A stretch of DNA of 64,000 nt from Sphagnum compactum (lineage: Eukaryota > Bryophyta > Sphagnopsida > Sphagnales). Positions 45,521-58,812 of the stretch are shown one piece after another (position 1 is the first letter of the stretch; each line of letters starts with the position of its first letter). A model generated the notes under the pieces. That model ran no database searches, had not been told where the DNA came from, and saw only the letters and a list, made by a program, of their open reading frames with translations. The stretch spans positions 5,022,001 to 5,086,000 of the forward strand of contig OZ234495.1 of the NCBI GenBank assembly GCA_965153455.1, in the 5' to 3' direction. The translations under genes were made by a program, and so were the position numbers.

Positions 45521-48500
45521 CACAATCAAGATAGAGAAATAAAAATCTTCAAAAGTATTAAACACTATGACAAAAATAGAATAGAAAATCAAGGAAATAG
45601 AAACAAAAGTAAACTAACAGAAAGACCTACAACTTAACATCTTCATGTAGAAGCATCTCAACCCATGCCACATCTACCATTGTCACCTATCCTAAACACA
45701 TGCCCATATCCTCCAAAATATCGTTAACAATGTTGTGCTGCAATAGTTTACATTTGAGTGGTTTTTCTATCAAAGTGTCAAAAAGAAATTATATAAGATA
45801 TTTAGACATCTAGATGTGAAAATTGCCATTCCAAAAAAACATGTGTTCATTTAACCCTAAATCAAACACAAGATGTGTCTTTGCTTGTGACAATGAACTC
45901 ATAAGCTTAAAAATTTGGGACAAAACTACTTTCATTTTGAAAGATAGGGACTCAACCCACAAAAATCGTTGCTGATGTAAGATTTACCAAACCCATGTTT
46001 CGTAAGGTTGCCAAATGTTAAAGGGTGATATTGCAGCCCCTTGATCATTACTGTCTTTTAGAAGGTAAGATTGAAAAGAAAAAATCAATGCCTATTACTC
46101 AACTAAACCAAACTACCATTTGTTAACTTACTTTACTACAACTATTCACATAGTAAGTAAGGAGTCATACAAAAAGCAAAGGAGGAAAGTAAGGATATGT
46201 TGTCCAACAAACCTATCATCTCGTAACTAGGCAAATCCAAGGAGGTAGGAAAGGAAAGTAAAGAAGGACAACATGGAAAAATAGCAGCATCCAATAATGG
46301 ATATTCTCTAACGGTCTACAATACCTTTTATGTTTCTGGATATTGCCCTGTTGGGATTGGTAGACCTCCTACAACTAATGTCCCATCTCTACCACACTTG
46401 CAAGTCTTTTAGTGGCTTTACTTGTCACCTGCAACACCTCAGGAGGCCTCCCCTTTGCCCTTTACTATCTATAGCACCCTACATTCCTTCATAGCTAGTG
46501 TTTACCACTTACAACATTACCTTTCAATCTGTAGGTGACTACCTGCTGGTGTTCTCCCTTTATTTTTACCCCTAGATATTGTTGTTACCTTTCTGTGGTA
46601 GCCAATACCTTATTTCTCCAAAATCAAATCATAGGCTACACTCTATTTTAGAAGAAATGTAGAAATACCATCTCAAGGGAGTGGTTTACTTGCAGTTTCA
46701 AACTATTCTACCTTCCACACTTTTTAATAGAATAGAAATACAACAAACACATTGACCATCTTTCCATTAAAATTACACACAAAATACAACACATTACTCC
46801 ATTACTCACATACCTTTCCATGAGTTCTCCATTCCTTCTTTCTCACTACCACAACTTTCTAATGCCCTAGGAGTTCCCCCCCACACTTCCTCTAATTTTC
46901 CTTCTTCACAAAGCCACACATTGACCCTTAGAAAATGAGCCCTTATCCTAATTTCTTCTTAAAAATCTCCTAGATGATTAGGTGGATTACCCCCCAACCA
47001 TTCACTAACATGAACTATTTAATTCCATTAACTTCACCCTTTGGATAAGGGACAGTAAGTCTACCACTAGTAACCATTAGATATTAAATGGCCTATGGTA
47101 CTAACTAGTTTAAAAATTGTCCCAAGATTGTGGGCTGCAACAATAATGCTTCATGCATCAAAGGGAACCACCACTACAACTTTTGAATTGTTAACATGGG
47201 GCTTAATATCACTCGTCCTTCCCAACAACGATAAGTTTCCCTACATAATACCAAAGTATATAATCAAATATGCAAAATCATTTTAACATGGAAGGTGTTA
47301 TTTGAAAATAGTTGCAAAATTCAAGAGAAGCGTAACAAAATCAAATATCATACATTGCCACAAACATCAAACATTAATTGGCAATATGTAAACTTTAGAT
47401 TTAATCAAAGGGTGGTGAAAAACACAAAGTTCAAACCTTGGCATCATGGTGGAAAAAGAGCATGATTGTCTTTAGCTCTAGCTTCAAAGCTATCACGAAG
47501 ATGAAATTGGAACAATAGGATTTTAAGGTTTAGTGATTGAAGGTCCCACCCACTAAGGTTTATTTTTCCAATTTTGTGACATAACCAAATTGGTGATTGT
47601 TTACAAAAAGACTTAGCCAACACCATTTTTTACCCAATGCCACTGATACATTTTTTGTTTAGTGTTACCACTCCTTATGACAGACAACCCTTGTCACATC
47701 CCCAATATCGACAATAGTGGTTTCTTTTTAATGGTTTTACAACATTGATATTGGACATGAATGTGGAGAAGGAGAAAAAGAGGAAATGGCAAGTGTTGTG
47801 GTGGTGCAACACAAGTGAATACATTGTAGGTGTGCTCAATGTTTTTTTTTTTTTTTTTTGCACTGTTGTGAGCGAAAAAGGTGCTAGCAAGTATTCACAT
47901 GATGTGCTTGTTCATGTTTTCGTTGTGTTTTTCTTTCAATCTCCTGTTTCTATCTTTAGTTTGTTCCTTTTGCAATGTGGCCACATGTTTCTTTAGCAAA
48001 TCCCAAAGACAAACATTTTTGTGAAGGAAAGACTTGGGTTGCATAGCACAACAATTAGTCTTTCACATGATTTGTGTTTTCTTTTTCTATGAATGTCTAT
48101 TTTCAAAAGTCCAATGCTTGTGTTTCCTACTGTGTGATCTTATTTTTCCTATGTTAGACCTCCATGAAAGTTGTGTTATTTTGCTGCTTGACAACTTTTG
48201 TTGTATGGTATGCATTCAGAAACATGAGCACAAAGTTTATGTTTTGTGGAAACCTTTCATAATTTTTTTTTGTTAAGGCACACCGTGTTCTAGAAAACAA
48301 AACATTGGGAAGACCTTGACAATACGTGGATCTTGTAGTTCACTTCCGAAACAAAGGCCATAATATCCCTGATTTTGTGAAAAATGTCATAGGTTTTGGG
48401 CATGGAACATTGCAAGATTTCAAAAAAATAAAATGACGCAAAACATTGGACAGGTTCGATGAAATAAAAGAAGATTCATTATTAATTTACAATGGGATAA

Positions 48501-50389
48501 TCATGAGTAATCTGCTTTTGGGTTATGTTCCATTCAAAGAAGGAAAAAAAACATGCGAAATATGTGTCCCACTTGTGTGAATATGGTGGGGCTGTCAAGA
48601 GAACAAGTTCTCCGGTCATAAAAATGGCAATGTTTGGTTACAAATATTATCACAATGATCAGGTGGTGGACATGTGGGTGAATTTAATCACAAACAATTG
48701 ATAATTAGGTTTGTGAATCCTTTTCAAGATTCAACTATGTTTTCATGTAGGTATTTGCATAAAATTAAACGAAAAAGGTTAGCGGACAAATATAATATAG
48801 CCAAATTGGAGGTGTATGCGGATCATTGGGGGGCATTGTTGGTGGTTTAGTGTGTCCTGCATTAGTTTCATTCCTAGATGAATTGGAGACATTTTTCTTA
48901 TAAGAATTATTGAAAGACAAGGCACGGATTGGGGGAACATGTTTTTGTGCAATGGGATTCACAAAAAATTACAAATCCATGGCCCATAAGGATTTGACAT
49001 GGGATATTCGGTGGTGGTTTGGTTCATTGAAGGTACAATGTAAACAAATTTTGATTCTCAGAATGCAATTTCCCATTCTTAAATCCCCCCCCCCCAATTA
49101 TGATGTTTTTGAAATGATGGTTGTGTCATGGTGGACATGCATCCAATGGAGGTTAATTAATTTTTCTGGGTTATGAGTTTGTTTTTCAACCTAAACCCAG
49201 TAATATCCATTTGCTAAACTCATCATTTCTGGCCCATTATACATCACCTATCCATGACCACAACAACTAGTATAGATGTGCACTGTATGTTCGATAGCGA
49301 ACATTGAATGAATATATATTTAAATACCAAAACTTGAGAGAGGTGGGGAAACACATGGATAGGGCAATGTGAGAAGCCAATGCCATGCAAAGACATAGTG
49401 TTGCAATTTTAAAGCGAACAAGAAATTGACAATTTAAGATGAGGAAAAAACCATGTTTGGAAGGGAACATTTTTGTTAATTTTCAAGGGATCACATTGAG
49501 GTATACAAAGAAAACACACATTAGATCCATCATGGTGTTTTCTTCAAAACATGGGTTTGTTCCAAATCTATGCAAAATTTGTTATTTCATGGGTTCGTAT
49601 CATTTAAACATGAGTGTCATGCATTATTTAAACATGGAAGTTATGTGCATGACTTTTGTCTGTAAACAACACAAATAAACATACAACATCTGTGACTAAA
49701 CAATACAAACAAGCATATGACATTCGTGTTTAAACAATGCACATGACATCGATGTTCAAACAATACGAGTAGATGAATGACATTTGTGTCTATTCCATAC
49801 AAACCTATGAAAAACAAATTTCGCATGACTATTATTGCCAAAATGTGATCCATGAAACTTGTGATGATATTTTTGTAATAACAACATGTCATTATTTTAT
49901 AATTGTTTCATGGCACGAACTTATCCTTGTTGGGTTTTTCCCACATGCGATTCTTTGTCCATGTTCAAAAAATTCACAGAATGGAAGATGTTTTTTTGGG
50001 TGAATTTTTTCATATGGACAAATAGAAAATGTTGAAAATACCCACTTAGGGGTGTTCATTGTCCTTGAATTACAATGTTCATTCCAAATTATTTAATTTT
50101 AAAATATAGATACAATCATACATACATGTTTTCAAAATTATTTCAAATGATTAATTTATAGTTGGCCTTGTGTTCATTTATTGTCCTTCCTAGTGATAAT
50201 GATGCCGAAACAACCAATGTTGGGTAGTTTTCACATTTTTGTGATAACCATTTGGTTCAAGTTTTCACATAATTTTGTGAGAATTAGTTTGATGTTTTCT
50301 TGTACTTGATGAGAACTTGGTCGAGTATCAATTAATTTTTTTTTTAAAAAGTTAATTAATCCGCAAACATGCCGATTTTCATAAGACAT
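45521..50389. other. AT-rich spacer between the two inverted repeat copies, no gene seen
   Basis: There is no recognisable coding region. T16 occurs near 47844-47860. The frames at 47745-47996, 48034-48276 and 48910-49176 are short, biased to Phe, Cys and Trp codons by base composition, and unlike known families. A small repeat array at 49660-49795 is listed separately. Confidence 0.5.
49655..49800. repeat. Degenerate array around TAAACAATACAAACAAGCATATGACAT
   Basis: Four related units of about 26-36 bases, each with AAACAAxAC then ATGACAT or ACAACAT and TCTGTG/TTCGTG/TTTGTG, run from about 49660 to 49795. Spacing varies, so the period is loose. Confidence 0.6.
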
Positions 50390-50710
50390 TGAAATTTTAA
50401 GGCATTGGATAAATACAATCAGAAAAAATAATTGAAAGTTTGTGTTACACAAAATGTTCTATTCATTCTTTATAATGAGAATATCGGGGTGGTTGTGTCA
50501 TATGATGAACATTTAAGCAAAACAATAAGACAATGACATGCTAAAAAGGCTTTTGGTAGAAGGGTTTGAAACATTGGAGGTTGTGTGTCGATTATTGAGA
50601 TGATTTTAAGTGGTACATTAGTTGTAGCCATCCTTGTAATATTTGTCACATGATTAGAGTGATTGGTGATGTTTCTTTGTATACCATAATTTTTGGCCAT
50701 ATTGTGCATT
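50390..50710. repeat. Dispersed repeat, copy 2 (inverted relative to 45240-45520)
   Basis: This is the partner of the repeat at 45240-45520 in opposite orientation. On the + strand it retains VVVSYDEHLSK and HAKKAFGRRV interrupted by a stop; copy 1 retains parts of the same frame on its minus strand. The 5-kb separation and different flanks argue for two independent insertions rather than one foldback structure. Confidence 0.72.
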
Positions 50711-52743
50711 TAGTGTTGCATCAAACTTTCACCACAATTAATAGTCTTGCATCATATTATATTTCATGAATTGTGTTTGATTGATAGAAAAATATGACCA
50801 CTATTTGTTGGTGGCATATGAAAAATCAAACAATTGAAGGTAGATAGAACATCAAGATTGTGATAAATAAAAATATGTTTAAATTGTTCATTTGGGAAAA
50901 AATTTGCATTCACATGATAATTTTTTGAAAGCTGCTCATTGTATCTAACATAAGCAAATTACAACATGCATTAGTATTAAACAAATCAAAACATACAATC
51001 TAACAAGATAATTTATAAAACATTTACACTATAATTAAAATGGAAACACTTAGAAAAAAATCATAGTTTATGCGAAAGGCACCTAATTTCCATGAATTTT
51101 ACTTTTGGGGGGGATATCATGCCTACTCCTCTAGGGTGGGAAGAAAATTATGCCTACTTATAGGTGTAAGAACCTTCCCACTATTGAGGGTAGGGCACAT
51201 AAGAACCCTCCTATTCATGCACCTTATGATCTATGTAGGTTTGGTTCATGATAAATTTTGCCTCATGTTTTATGGTAGGTAAAAGCCCATGGGTGAAGGA
51301 CGTTCCCAAAATGCGGGCCACATTTGACTATCGCCTCATCTTAGGCCTTTTATTTTGAAGATGCCTTCACCCTAGGGCTTTACCCTACACATAATATAAG
51401 GTAACAACTTACTTCAAAAATGACCTATGATTTTCATCAACTCCCACACAAAAATATGTAACCAAAAGTTTGACAATGTATAATTTGAAGTTCTCATGGA
51501 TTAAAAACACAACAAAACAATAATATGCAAAACATATTTGACAACCAAGAGGAATGGTGCATTGATGTAATTTGTGATTCAAAATCTGTTGTTCCTTTTC
51601 CCACGTTATGCAATGAACATTGCGTTTGTCTTTGTTAACTTTAGCATTTCATGAGTGTTTCATAGTTTTAAGAAGAGATCACTTCATTTCTAAGTAGAAT
51701 GGATGTTTTTTCATACAAAAATGTAGGTTTAGAAACACCTGAATAAGCCATCCACTTTTCCTTGGCTACTTTCGATAGCCAGTTAAACGTTACATACATG
51801 CACATTATCTTGTCACTTGGATAACGATCACCACTACCTTCACAAAACATTAAAAAATAAATGAGACAACATCTTTGCAAATTTTTGAAGTTGTAGATAT
51901 TTGATTTTAATAGATTGATCGAGATTCATAAGAGTTCTCCATGTGTTGAATTTGTTCATTGCCTAGGTTTCATTATTCTCATTAGGACATATAAGGTCAT
52001 TCACAATCTTGTTGTAATCATCTTCATCAATTGGTTAGAAGTTAGAATTAAGTACTCACACATAATCACACCCAATGGAGCTTGTAACATTGTTAGTAAA
52101 CAAGTAGCCAATGAGATTTGTAGCAATGATAGGCATTTTGATTATATCCAATAACCAACGACCTCTCACCAATTATCGAGTCCTTAAATGAATCGAGTAG
52201 TAGGTAGTTTGAGGGTTTAGGGTTTAGGGGGAGGGGGAGTAGTAGTAGTTCCTTTCTAAGTGCAAAATGTTGAGACTTTTTTCTTATGCCTTGTTTTTAC
52301 TTACCTCTATCAACTTTGTAACACCAATTTAGAGCATGGAAAATTGGAAAATGAAGAGAAAAAGAAAAAGAATCTAAAAAGCCTTTGTTATGATAGTGAG
52401 AACTTTTTTTTTTTTTTTCAATTTGTTGATTTCCCAATGTGCAGGGTTAAATTGTTTTTTTGGGTCAAGTAGGTGGACTGGTGATCATCCACAAGAGCAA
52501 TGAGCCAAATTTGGCTATAGGTCAGACAGTGAAATACTTTTCTTTTAGAATCCTGTCCAGTTCTGGCGATCAATAGGAACTCATTGTCTAAATATGGCGA
52601 CACGTGAGTTTTTTTTTTCCTGAAAATATTTCTTTTAAAATCCGCCCAAGCCTGGGTTCGTGCCGACACGTTAATAGAGTTTTTCTTTTTTTATTGGAAC
52701 GTGTAGACACGAACCCGACGGCAATTAAAGCGTTGAAAACGAG
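50711..52743. other. AT-rich spacer, no gene seen
   Basis: Short frames only. GAGGGTTTAGGGTTTAGGGGG at 52210-52230 has two plant-type telomere units (TTTAGGG), too few to mean an internal telomere tract. From about 52440 the composition shifts to higher GC toward the promoter repeats of the PDI-like gene. Confidence 0.5.
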
Positions 52744-53475
52744 ATTACTATGTCTGAATTTTGCCCACATGGATGGATGGATGACTAAGAGACCGGAGCT
52801 AGCCGGTGCAGAAGTCAGGATGAAGGCAGAGACGACCGGATTTATAGCCCACAACGTGCTCGTCGCAGCATTTTGTCTCCTACATTACTATTTGTGAACT
52901 TTGTCCAAATGGATGGATGACTAAGCGACCGGAGCTAGCGCGTGCACATGTTAGGATGAAGGTCGAGACGACCGGATATACGTAGCTCGTGGGCCACGAC
53001 CGCGGTCGTCGCACGCACGCACGCACTCACTTTTGTCTCCCACATTACTATATGCGAACTTTGTCCACATAGATGGATGACTAATCGACCGGAGCTACCC
53101 GGTACGTATATGTCAGGATGAACATGTCAGCCTTTTTTTTTGGCTGGTTATATATAGCCAGAAAGCGAAATTAAAAATCAAAAGTGCTAAAATCGAGTGT
53201 TTTTTTTGAGATTTAAATAGCCATAATTAGACCAAAAATTAAGAAAAAATTCCAGATTTCTAAAAATGGTTCAAGTAGGGTTAGCCAAAAATATACAAGG
53301 ATCTTTAAACTTTTTGACTTTCGTATTTAGCCTGTAGCTAGATTTGGCTAAATCCTCCGGTGGATGATCGCCACTTTGGCTACATCACAAAATTGACAAA
53401 GAAAACGTTGGGATGAAGAAGAGAGATGACCGGATATAGCCCGTGGCCACGACTTGCTCGCCGCACGCACTTCTC
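52744..53475. repeat. Promoter-proximal tandem repeats of 140-160 bp upstream of the PDI-like gene
   Basis: Units start at ATTACTAT at 52744, 52884 and 53044. They share CATGGATGGATGACTAAG, CGACCGGAGCTA, AGGATGAAGG and GACGACCGGAT. Copy 2 also has GTGGGCCACGACCGCGGTCGTCGCACGCACGCACG. A fourth partial copy (GATGACCGGATATAGCCCGTGGCCACGAC) lies at about 53425-53475, only about 100 bases before the start codon. The array therefore reaches into the promoter or leader. Confidence 0.85.
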
Positions 53476-53578
53476 TCCTTCTTCCTCCTCTTCTTCTTCT
53501 CCTTCTAATTCTCCCTTCCTCTTCCGTTGCGTTTGCGAGCTGCATTTGTGTGCTTGATCTTCCTCGATTTGGTTAGCT

Positions 53579-56500
53579 ATGGCGTCTCGGATCGGAGGCT
53601 CGTTTTCTCTGTTTTCTGTGGTCGCAGTAGTCGTGTTACTACTGTTCTCAGCAAATTTTTCGGTTCGGGAATGTGCGGCTGAGAGCGGGCACGCCGGTGA
53701 AGGAACTGGAGCTTCTTCGGAACGCTTGGTGGACGAGAAGGATGTGGTGGTGCTGGGAGCTGAAAACTTCACGGATTTTGTGAATAAGAATCCGTACGTT
53801 TTGGTGGAGTTTTATGCCCCCTGGTGTGGGCATTGTCAGTCGTTGGCTCCCGAGTGGGCGTCAGCAGCATCAATTCTCAAGGGAGACTCGGTGCCCCTTG
53901 CCAAGGTCGATGCCACGGTACACGCAGAGCTTGCCAAGGAATTTGGAGTCCAGGGCTACCCTACCATTCTCTTCTTCATCGATGGACTTCCAAAACGCTA
54001 CACGGGCGAGCGAGTGAGGTATGGCACTGAGGGAGGAGTGAGTAATACTGTGTCTCCCTTGTCCGTAAGCTTCGTTGATAGTGTCCAACACTATCACACA
54101 TGTGCAGCAGCAGTGCCTTAGTAAATGGAGGGTTTTTTTGTTGATATGAGGATCTGAACGGATCCATGTGGCTTCATGGATTGTAGTATTTTCTGATCTC
54201 TATTTTAGTTTCATCTTTGGTGCTTCTTCTTCACTAGCTTTACTGTTGACCGTGGTGAAGAATCTCGTTCCTGAATCCTATTTGCTGGCAAGTAGATTTT
54301 CAGATGCCCTGGAAATCAAAGGCAAGGCTGTTGGATCTGTGATTTCACCTCTTCTGAACATAATACTTCCTTCTTGATGATCAGGCCATTAGGTCACAAT
54401 GGGAATTCATGGCAGCAGCAGTACATAAATCAGCTTGGAATAATGTAGTGGCAAAAGAATTTCGGTTTCTCATGGTCCTTGCCATGCATTTTTATTTGTT
54501 AGATAATATTTTTCTGGAATTTTTTTTCTGAGCACCTATTAAGCTACACAGTTGTCAAAACCTGATTTGAATTCTTGTTTATATGTTTGGTGATTTCAGT
54601 GATGGTATTGTGATGTGGGTGAAGAAGAAAACTGGACCTGCAATTGATTTTGTGAAATCAGAATCTGATGCTGAAGAACTGTTGCTGCAAGTTGATACAC
54701 CTCTTGCTGTCGCCTTCCTGGAAGATTTTGAGGTAGATGAATCTTCAGCTCAAATGGAACATAATCATCGAAGAAGAAGAGAATTGAGATTGTTGCCGAG
54801 GTCTTTAGAAGATGACTTGAATGAAGCTAATTGAGCTTGACATTGATTCTAAACTGAAACAAATTCAAACCTAAGAATTGATCCTAGCAACAGGAAGTCA
54901 GCTATAGTAGGCATGTTGTGATGCAAGAGAAATGACTGCTCTTTTCATTGTTAAAAGCCCTTATACATGTGTGGGCAGCTATGAAAACCTTGTCTCTCTC
55001 ATAACACCTTATCTTTGTGAACTGGCTGTAAGTCTGTCATATCATGAGGTGGACTTCCAGTTATAAAGTATGATTTTCATACCATGAGGATTCTCTGGAA
55101 CTCTGCCATTTTTTGCCCATTCCTATCACACATACATTTCAAAGTTTCTCAAGCTGTTCAGGATGTTTTGTTTGGAACGATTGTCGACTGACCTTCTCTG
55201 GTGCACAGGGTAAGGATGCAGAGGAGTTAACTGCGGTAGCAAGACAAGAGGATGGTATTTTGTTCTACATGACAAGTGATGCTGATGTTGCCAAAATCTT
55301 CAGCCTGAATGAGAAGGCGCCTGCGTTGGTGTTATGGAAGAAGGAGAATGAGAAGCTTTCAACATTTGGTATCATGAGTCTCCTACAAAATCATGATATT
55401 ACATTACAGCCTAATATGAGGGAGAACCATTTCTTCTCTTAACAAGATTGAATATTTTCTGACATCACACTGAAGTCCTGTTGTTTACATTTGTAGATGG
55501 GGCATTTAAAAGGGAGGCGATCTCTGAGTTCTTGTCTGCAAATAAGCTGCCCCTTGTGGTTGTTTTCAATCATGAAACAGCATCAGCTATTTTTGAGGAT
55601 GAAGCTAGCAGACAAGTAAGAACTGTGATACCCTGCCATGATCTTGTGTAGGCTGATCCAGGTTGAATCTTTGAATCTTTCTTAAGCTCTTTTTGCAGTT
55701 TCTGACACCGATGAATCCTTTTGTTTCCCACTTGTTCTGTTTCTTCATATTGTGGCAGCTCCTGCTTTTTGCTCTACCTGAAGAATTTGACAAGATACGT
55801 GACAACTTTGAAGAAGCTGCGAAGTTCTTCAAGAGGAAGGTATGGAAATGCTGAATGTGGTCTAAAAGCCACTTTATTTGACAAAATTTCTCAAGTAAGT
55901 CAAGGGTAAGGTCCTTGAGGATCATGCAGGTATTCAGAAATCATGCCAGGGAGTAATACCATTGATGCAAAAACATGGGAAAAACATTACAGCAATCTCA
56001 TGGATTGAGATCCATTGGTGAACTAGGTTTATCAGAAATCAGATGACATTCTTGAGCCTCACCTGTACAGGGCAGGGCAAAGTAATCTGCCCTTGGTCCA
56101 TGTCAAGTATACTTTATTCATCTGAGCAACTAGGCTTCAGCTTCAGTAGTAGGGATTAATGTGTCCATCAAGACTCTAGTCTGAATATTCTCATGAGTAT
56201 GTAAGCCAGCCAGCTTGTGACTCAGACTGATGTCACCCAATGTGCAGATTATCTTTGTGCTTGTGGATCTTGCTGATAAGGAAGCAGCCACTCCCGTGCT
56301 CAACTTCTTTGCTCTGACCACTGAAGAGACAAAGGTGGCCTTTCTTCTTGGACCAGTTGTTTCTCATTCATACATCAAATTCTTCTTGCCTGCTAGCTAT
56401 TGCAATTAACTTGCTAAATTTTCCCATACAGAATCCAACAGAATCTATGCACACTATCTGTTGCTGAGTTTGCTGTGTGTTGTGGCATCTGATCTTGCTT

Positions 56501-58736
56501 TCTGTGGTGGGGCAGATGATAGGATTTTCTATTGAAGAGAACGGTCGTAAGTTCATGTATTCGGGTGACTTTAGTGTTGAGTCTATCAAGGTTAGTGGCC
56601 AGGAATTCCTGCAGCTTCCAATCAACAATTAGGACTCCTCATGGATCTCTTTCTCAAGCTCTAATCTGCCTTCACATGTCACAAGATTGGAAACACAAGG
56701 AGGTTACCTTCGAGACAATGCTGATTTTTCGCCTACAGACCATTATCAGAGAGTATTCCTTGTGTACCATTCAGCAATTTTCAGATGCATGTGGGTATGG
56801 TTTATGGGTGCCCAGACATTTGGAGAGAAGTTTTTGGCTGGTGATCTTCCTAACTATCTAAAATCTGAACCTATTCCTGACAAGGTAAGTCGTTCTGCCC
56901 CATTTTTGTGAATGCAGCAGCATTCTCCATTTCATATGCAATCTGGAAAGGACTTGCTACTTGTTTAAGCACATCATCTGTTCACATGTTTTTTTCAGTG
57001 TGCATGTGCACACAACAATGTTCTGGCATGTTGTATAAGACCTATCCAGCATCCTTGATTGATTTCGTCACGTCAATTGCTCATCCAAAATATTCCCACA
57101 ATTTACTTGTATGTTATATTAATGGTCTTGTAATGAATTGGAACTACCCATTATGCAGTCTGCTCAAGTTGTTTGGAAGTAAGAACTTTTGTGGATGATC
57201 AATGAATTATCATAAATGGTTCAAAATATTCCTAACATAGTGATCACTAAGTACAGCATTCTAACTAGCCAATTATATGGTCTGAAGCAGCTGAGATGGT
57301 GTATCATGTTCTCAGTTATGTTCTAGATATTTAAGATTGTGTTGAGGATGTTTGATTTTGCATGCTTCATGTGCAGAATGATGGCAATGTCAAGATTGTA
57401 GTTGGTGACAGCTTTGATGATATTGTGCTCGATGAAACCAAAGATGTTCTTCTAGAGGTAAGGTTTTGTTTGGTGTGGTCACCACTCACATGAAGAACGT
57501 TTGCTCTTAGAACTCTTAATGGAACTGTGCTGAGATAAGCTTGATAACTGCCTTTGCAATTGCAGGAGGTTCAGCAGGCATTGTCATAGGGCTGTAAATA
57601 CTATGTTGTTCAGTCTAATTATGGTGTTACTTAGTAAATCAAAATACACTACCAAGTAACTGCCACCCAGTATCGACATAATATGCGGGTAGCATGTAAT
57701 CCTAATTGTTGCAGTGATGAATTTTCAGGTGTATGCACCATGGTGTGGCCATTGCAGAAATCTGGAGCCTGAGTACAATCGTCTGGGAGAAATTTTGAAG
57801 AACATTCCTTCCATTGTAATTGCAAAAATGGATGGCACTACAAATGAGCATGCCTTGGTGCAGGTTGGGTTTACCCCTTGCCATTTTCCCATCCTTCATT
57901 CTTGGTTGATCGAATGCTCTACAGTCACTTCTCTGATGGTTTGAATCTCTTCTCAGTCAATTCATCCAATTCTATGATTACATCAACAAAGCTTGAGCTC
58001 AAGGAGACAATACAGTAGATCTTCAGATCACAACACTAGATCTCTAGGCTCTAGAGATTGTTCCCTAGACCATGTATGTTTTTGTTTGGAAAACCATCCA
58101 GAAGAATCAGTCTTATCCAGATTTTGTTTTTTCCTTTTGCACACTTTGCACACTTTGCACAAATCCTTTCAGCAACAGACATTGTTTGGCATCCCTCCAG
58201 AGCGAACTAGCTAAGATGTTGGGTGTTTGTATTTTTCTTTGCAGATTCAGGGATTTCCAACCATACTATTCTTCCCTGCTGGTGATAAAAGCAAGGAACC
58301 AGTAAGCAGATTGTCATCAACCTCAATACATTGCACTAATACTAAAGGACCCTACTTTAGTGTTCCAAAAGTAAAGTGGGCTGAGATTTCAGAAATTCAA
58401 CAGGGCTTTTGAAAGGGCAGCTGTACTGACTATGTCCTTTTCACCTTTAAGGAGTTGCTGTATATACCTAAACTCTCTTGTTGCAAATGCTAAATCATGG
58501 AATGGGTTTCGAGGGGGGTGCAGTTGGCAGTGCAGACAGAGAGGACTGTGGAAGCCTTTGTTGATTACATCAAGAAAAATGCTGCTATTCCCTTTACAGC
58601 ACCTGAGATTCCCAAATTGAAATTAGACAATCCCGCTGACCTTGGTGTGGAAGAAGATGAAGGAGACGAAGATATCAAAGACCTCAGTGCAGATGACAAA
58701 GTGGATCAAGAAGAAGTCATTAAAGATGAGCTATAG
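53579..58736 (+). CDS. PDI-like protein with two CGHC sites and KDEL retention signal, 12 exons
   Basis: Forms and rearranges disulfides in the ER lumen. Exons, all GT-AG and phase-consistent: 53579-54018, 54600-54732, 55209-55368, 55497-55615, 55759-55839, 56248-56334, 56516-56590, 56816-56884, 57377-57457, 57729-57863, 58245-58301, 58524-58736. They join to 1,650 nt, or 549 aa, normal for plant PDI. Seen: a signal peptide (about 1-33, hydrophobic [12 protein letters not shown]); an acidic linker; domain a with FYAPWCGHC (active site 83-86); b and b' domains (WVKKKTGPA to about 385); domain a' with VYAPWCGHC (421-424) and the cis-Pro loop GFPTILFF; an acidic tail; and KDEL at the end. The order a-b-b'-a' and the N-terminal extension fit the PDIL1-3/1-4 (Arabidopsis PDI1/PDI2) group. 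The gene is intact. Confidence 0.96.
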
Positions 58737-58785
58737 AAGACTGTGGTCTTCCTCCTTTTTGTGCTTTCCCTCTAGACATTTTCTT

Positions 58786-58812
58786 CACACACACACACAC
58801 ACACACACACAC
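58786..58812. repeat. (CA)n microsatellite in the 3' untranslated region of the PDI-like gene
   Basis: An uninterrupted CA dinucleotide run of 27 bases begins 50 bases after the stop codon. It is probably transcribed as part of the 3' untranslated region. Confidence 0.9.

Noticed and set aside
45240-50710. A single 5.4-kb foldback transposon
   Set aside because: The two inverted copies are only about 80% alike by eye, do not have matching outer borders, and have no target duplication. Two separate insertions are simpler.
52210-52232. TTTAGGG repeats
   Set aside because: Only two units, so not an internal telomere tract.
53427-53455. Possible ER-stress promoter element (CCACG-type) before the PDI gene
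   Set aside because: GGCCACGAC is present, but the full ERSE (CCAAT-N9-CCACG) or plant UPRE pattern is not.
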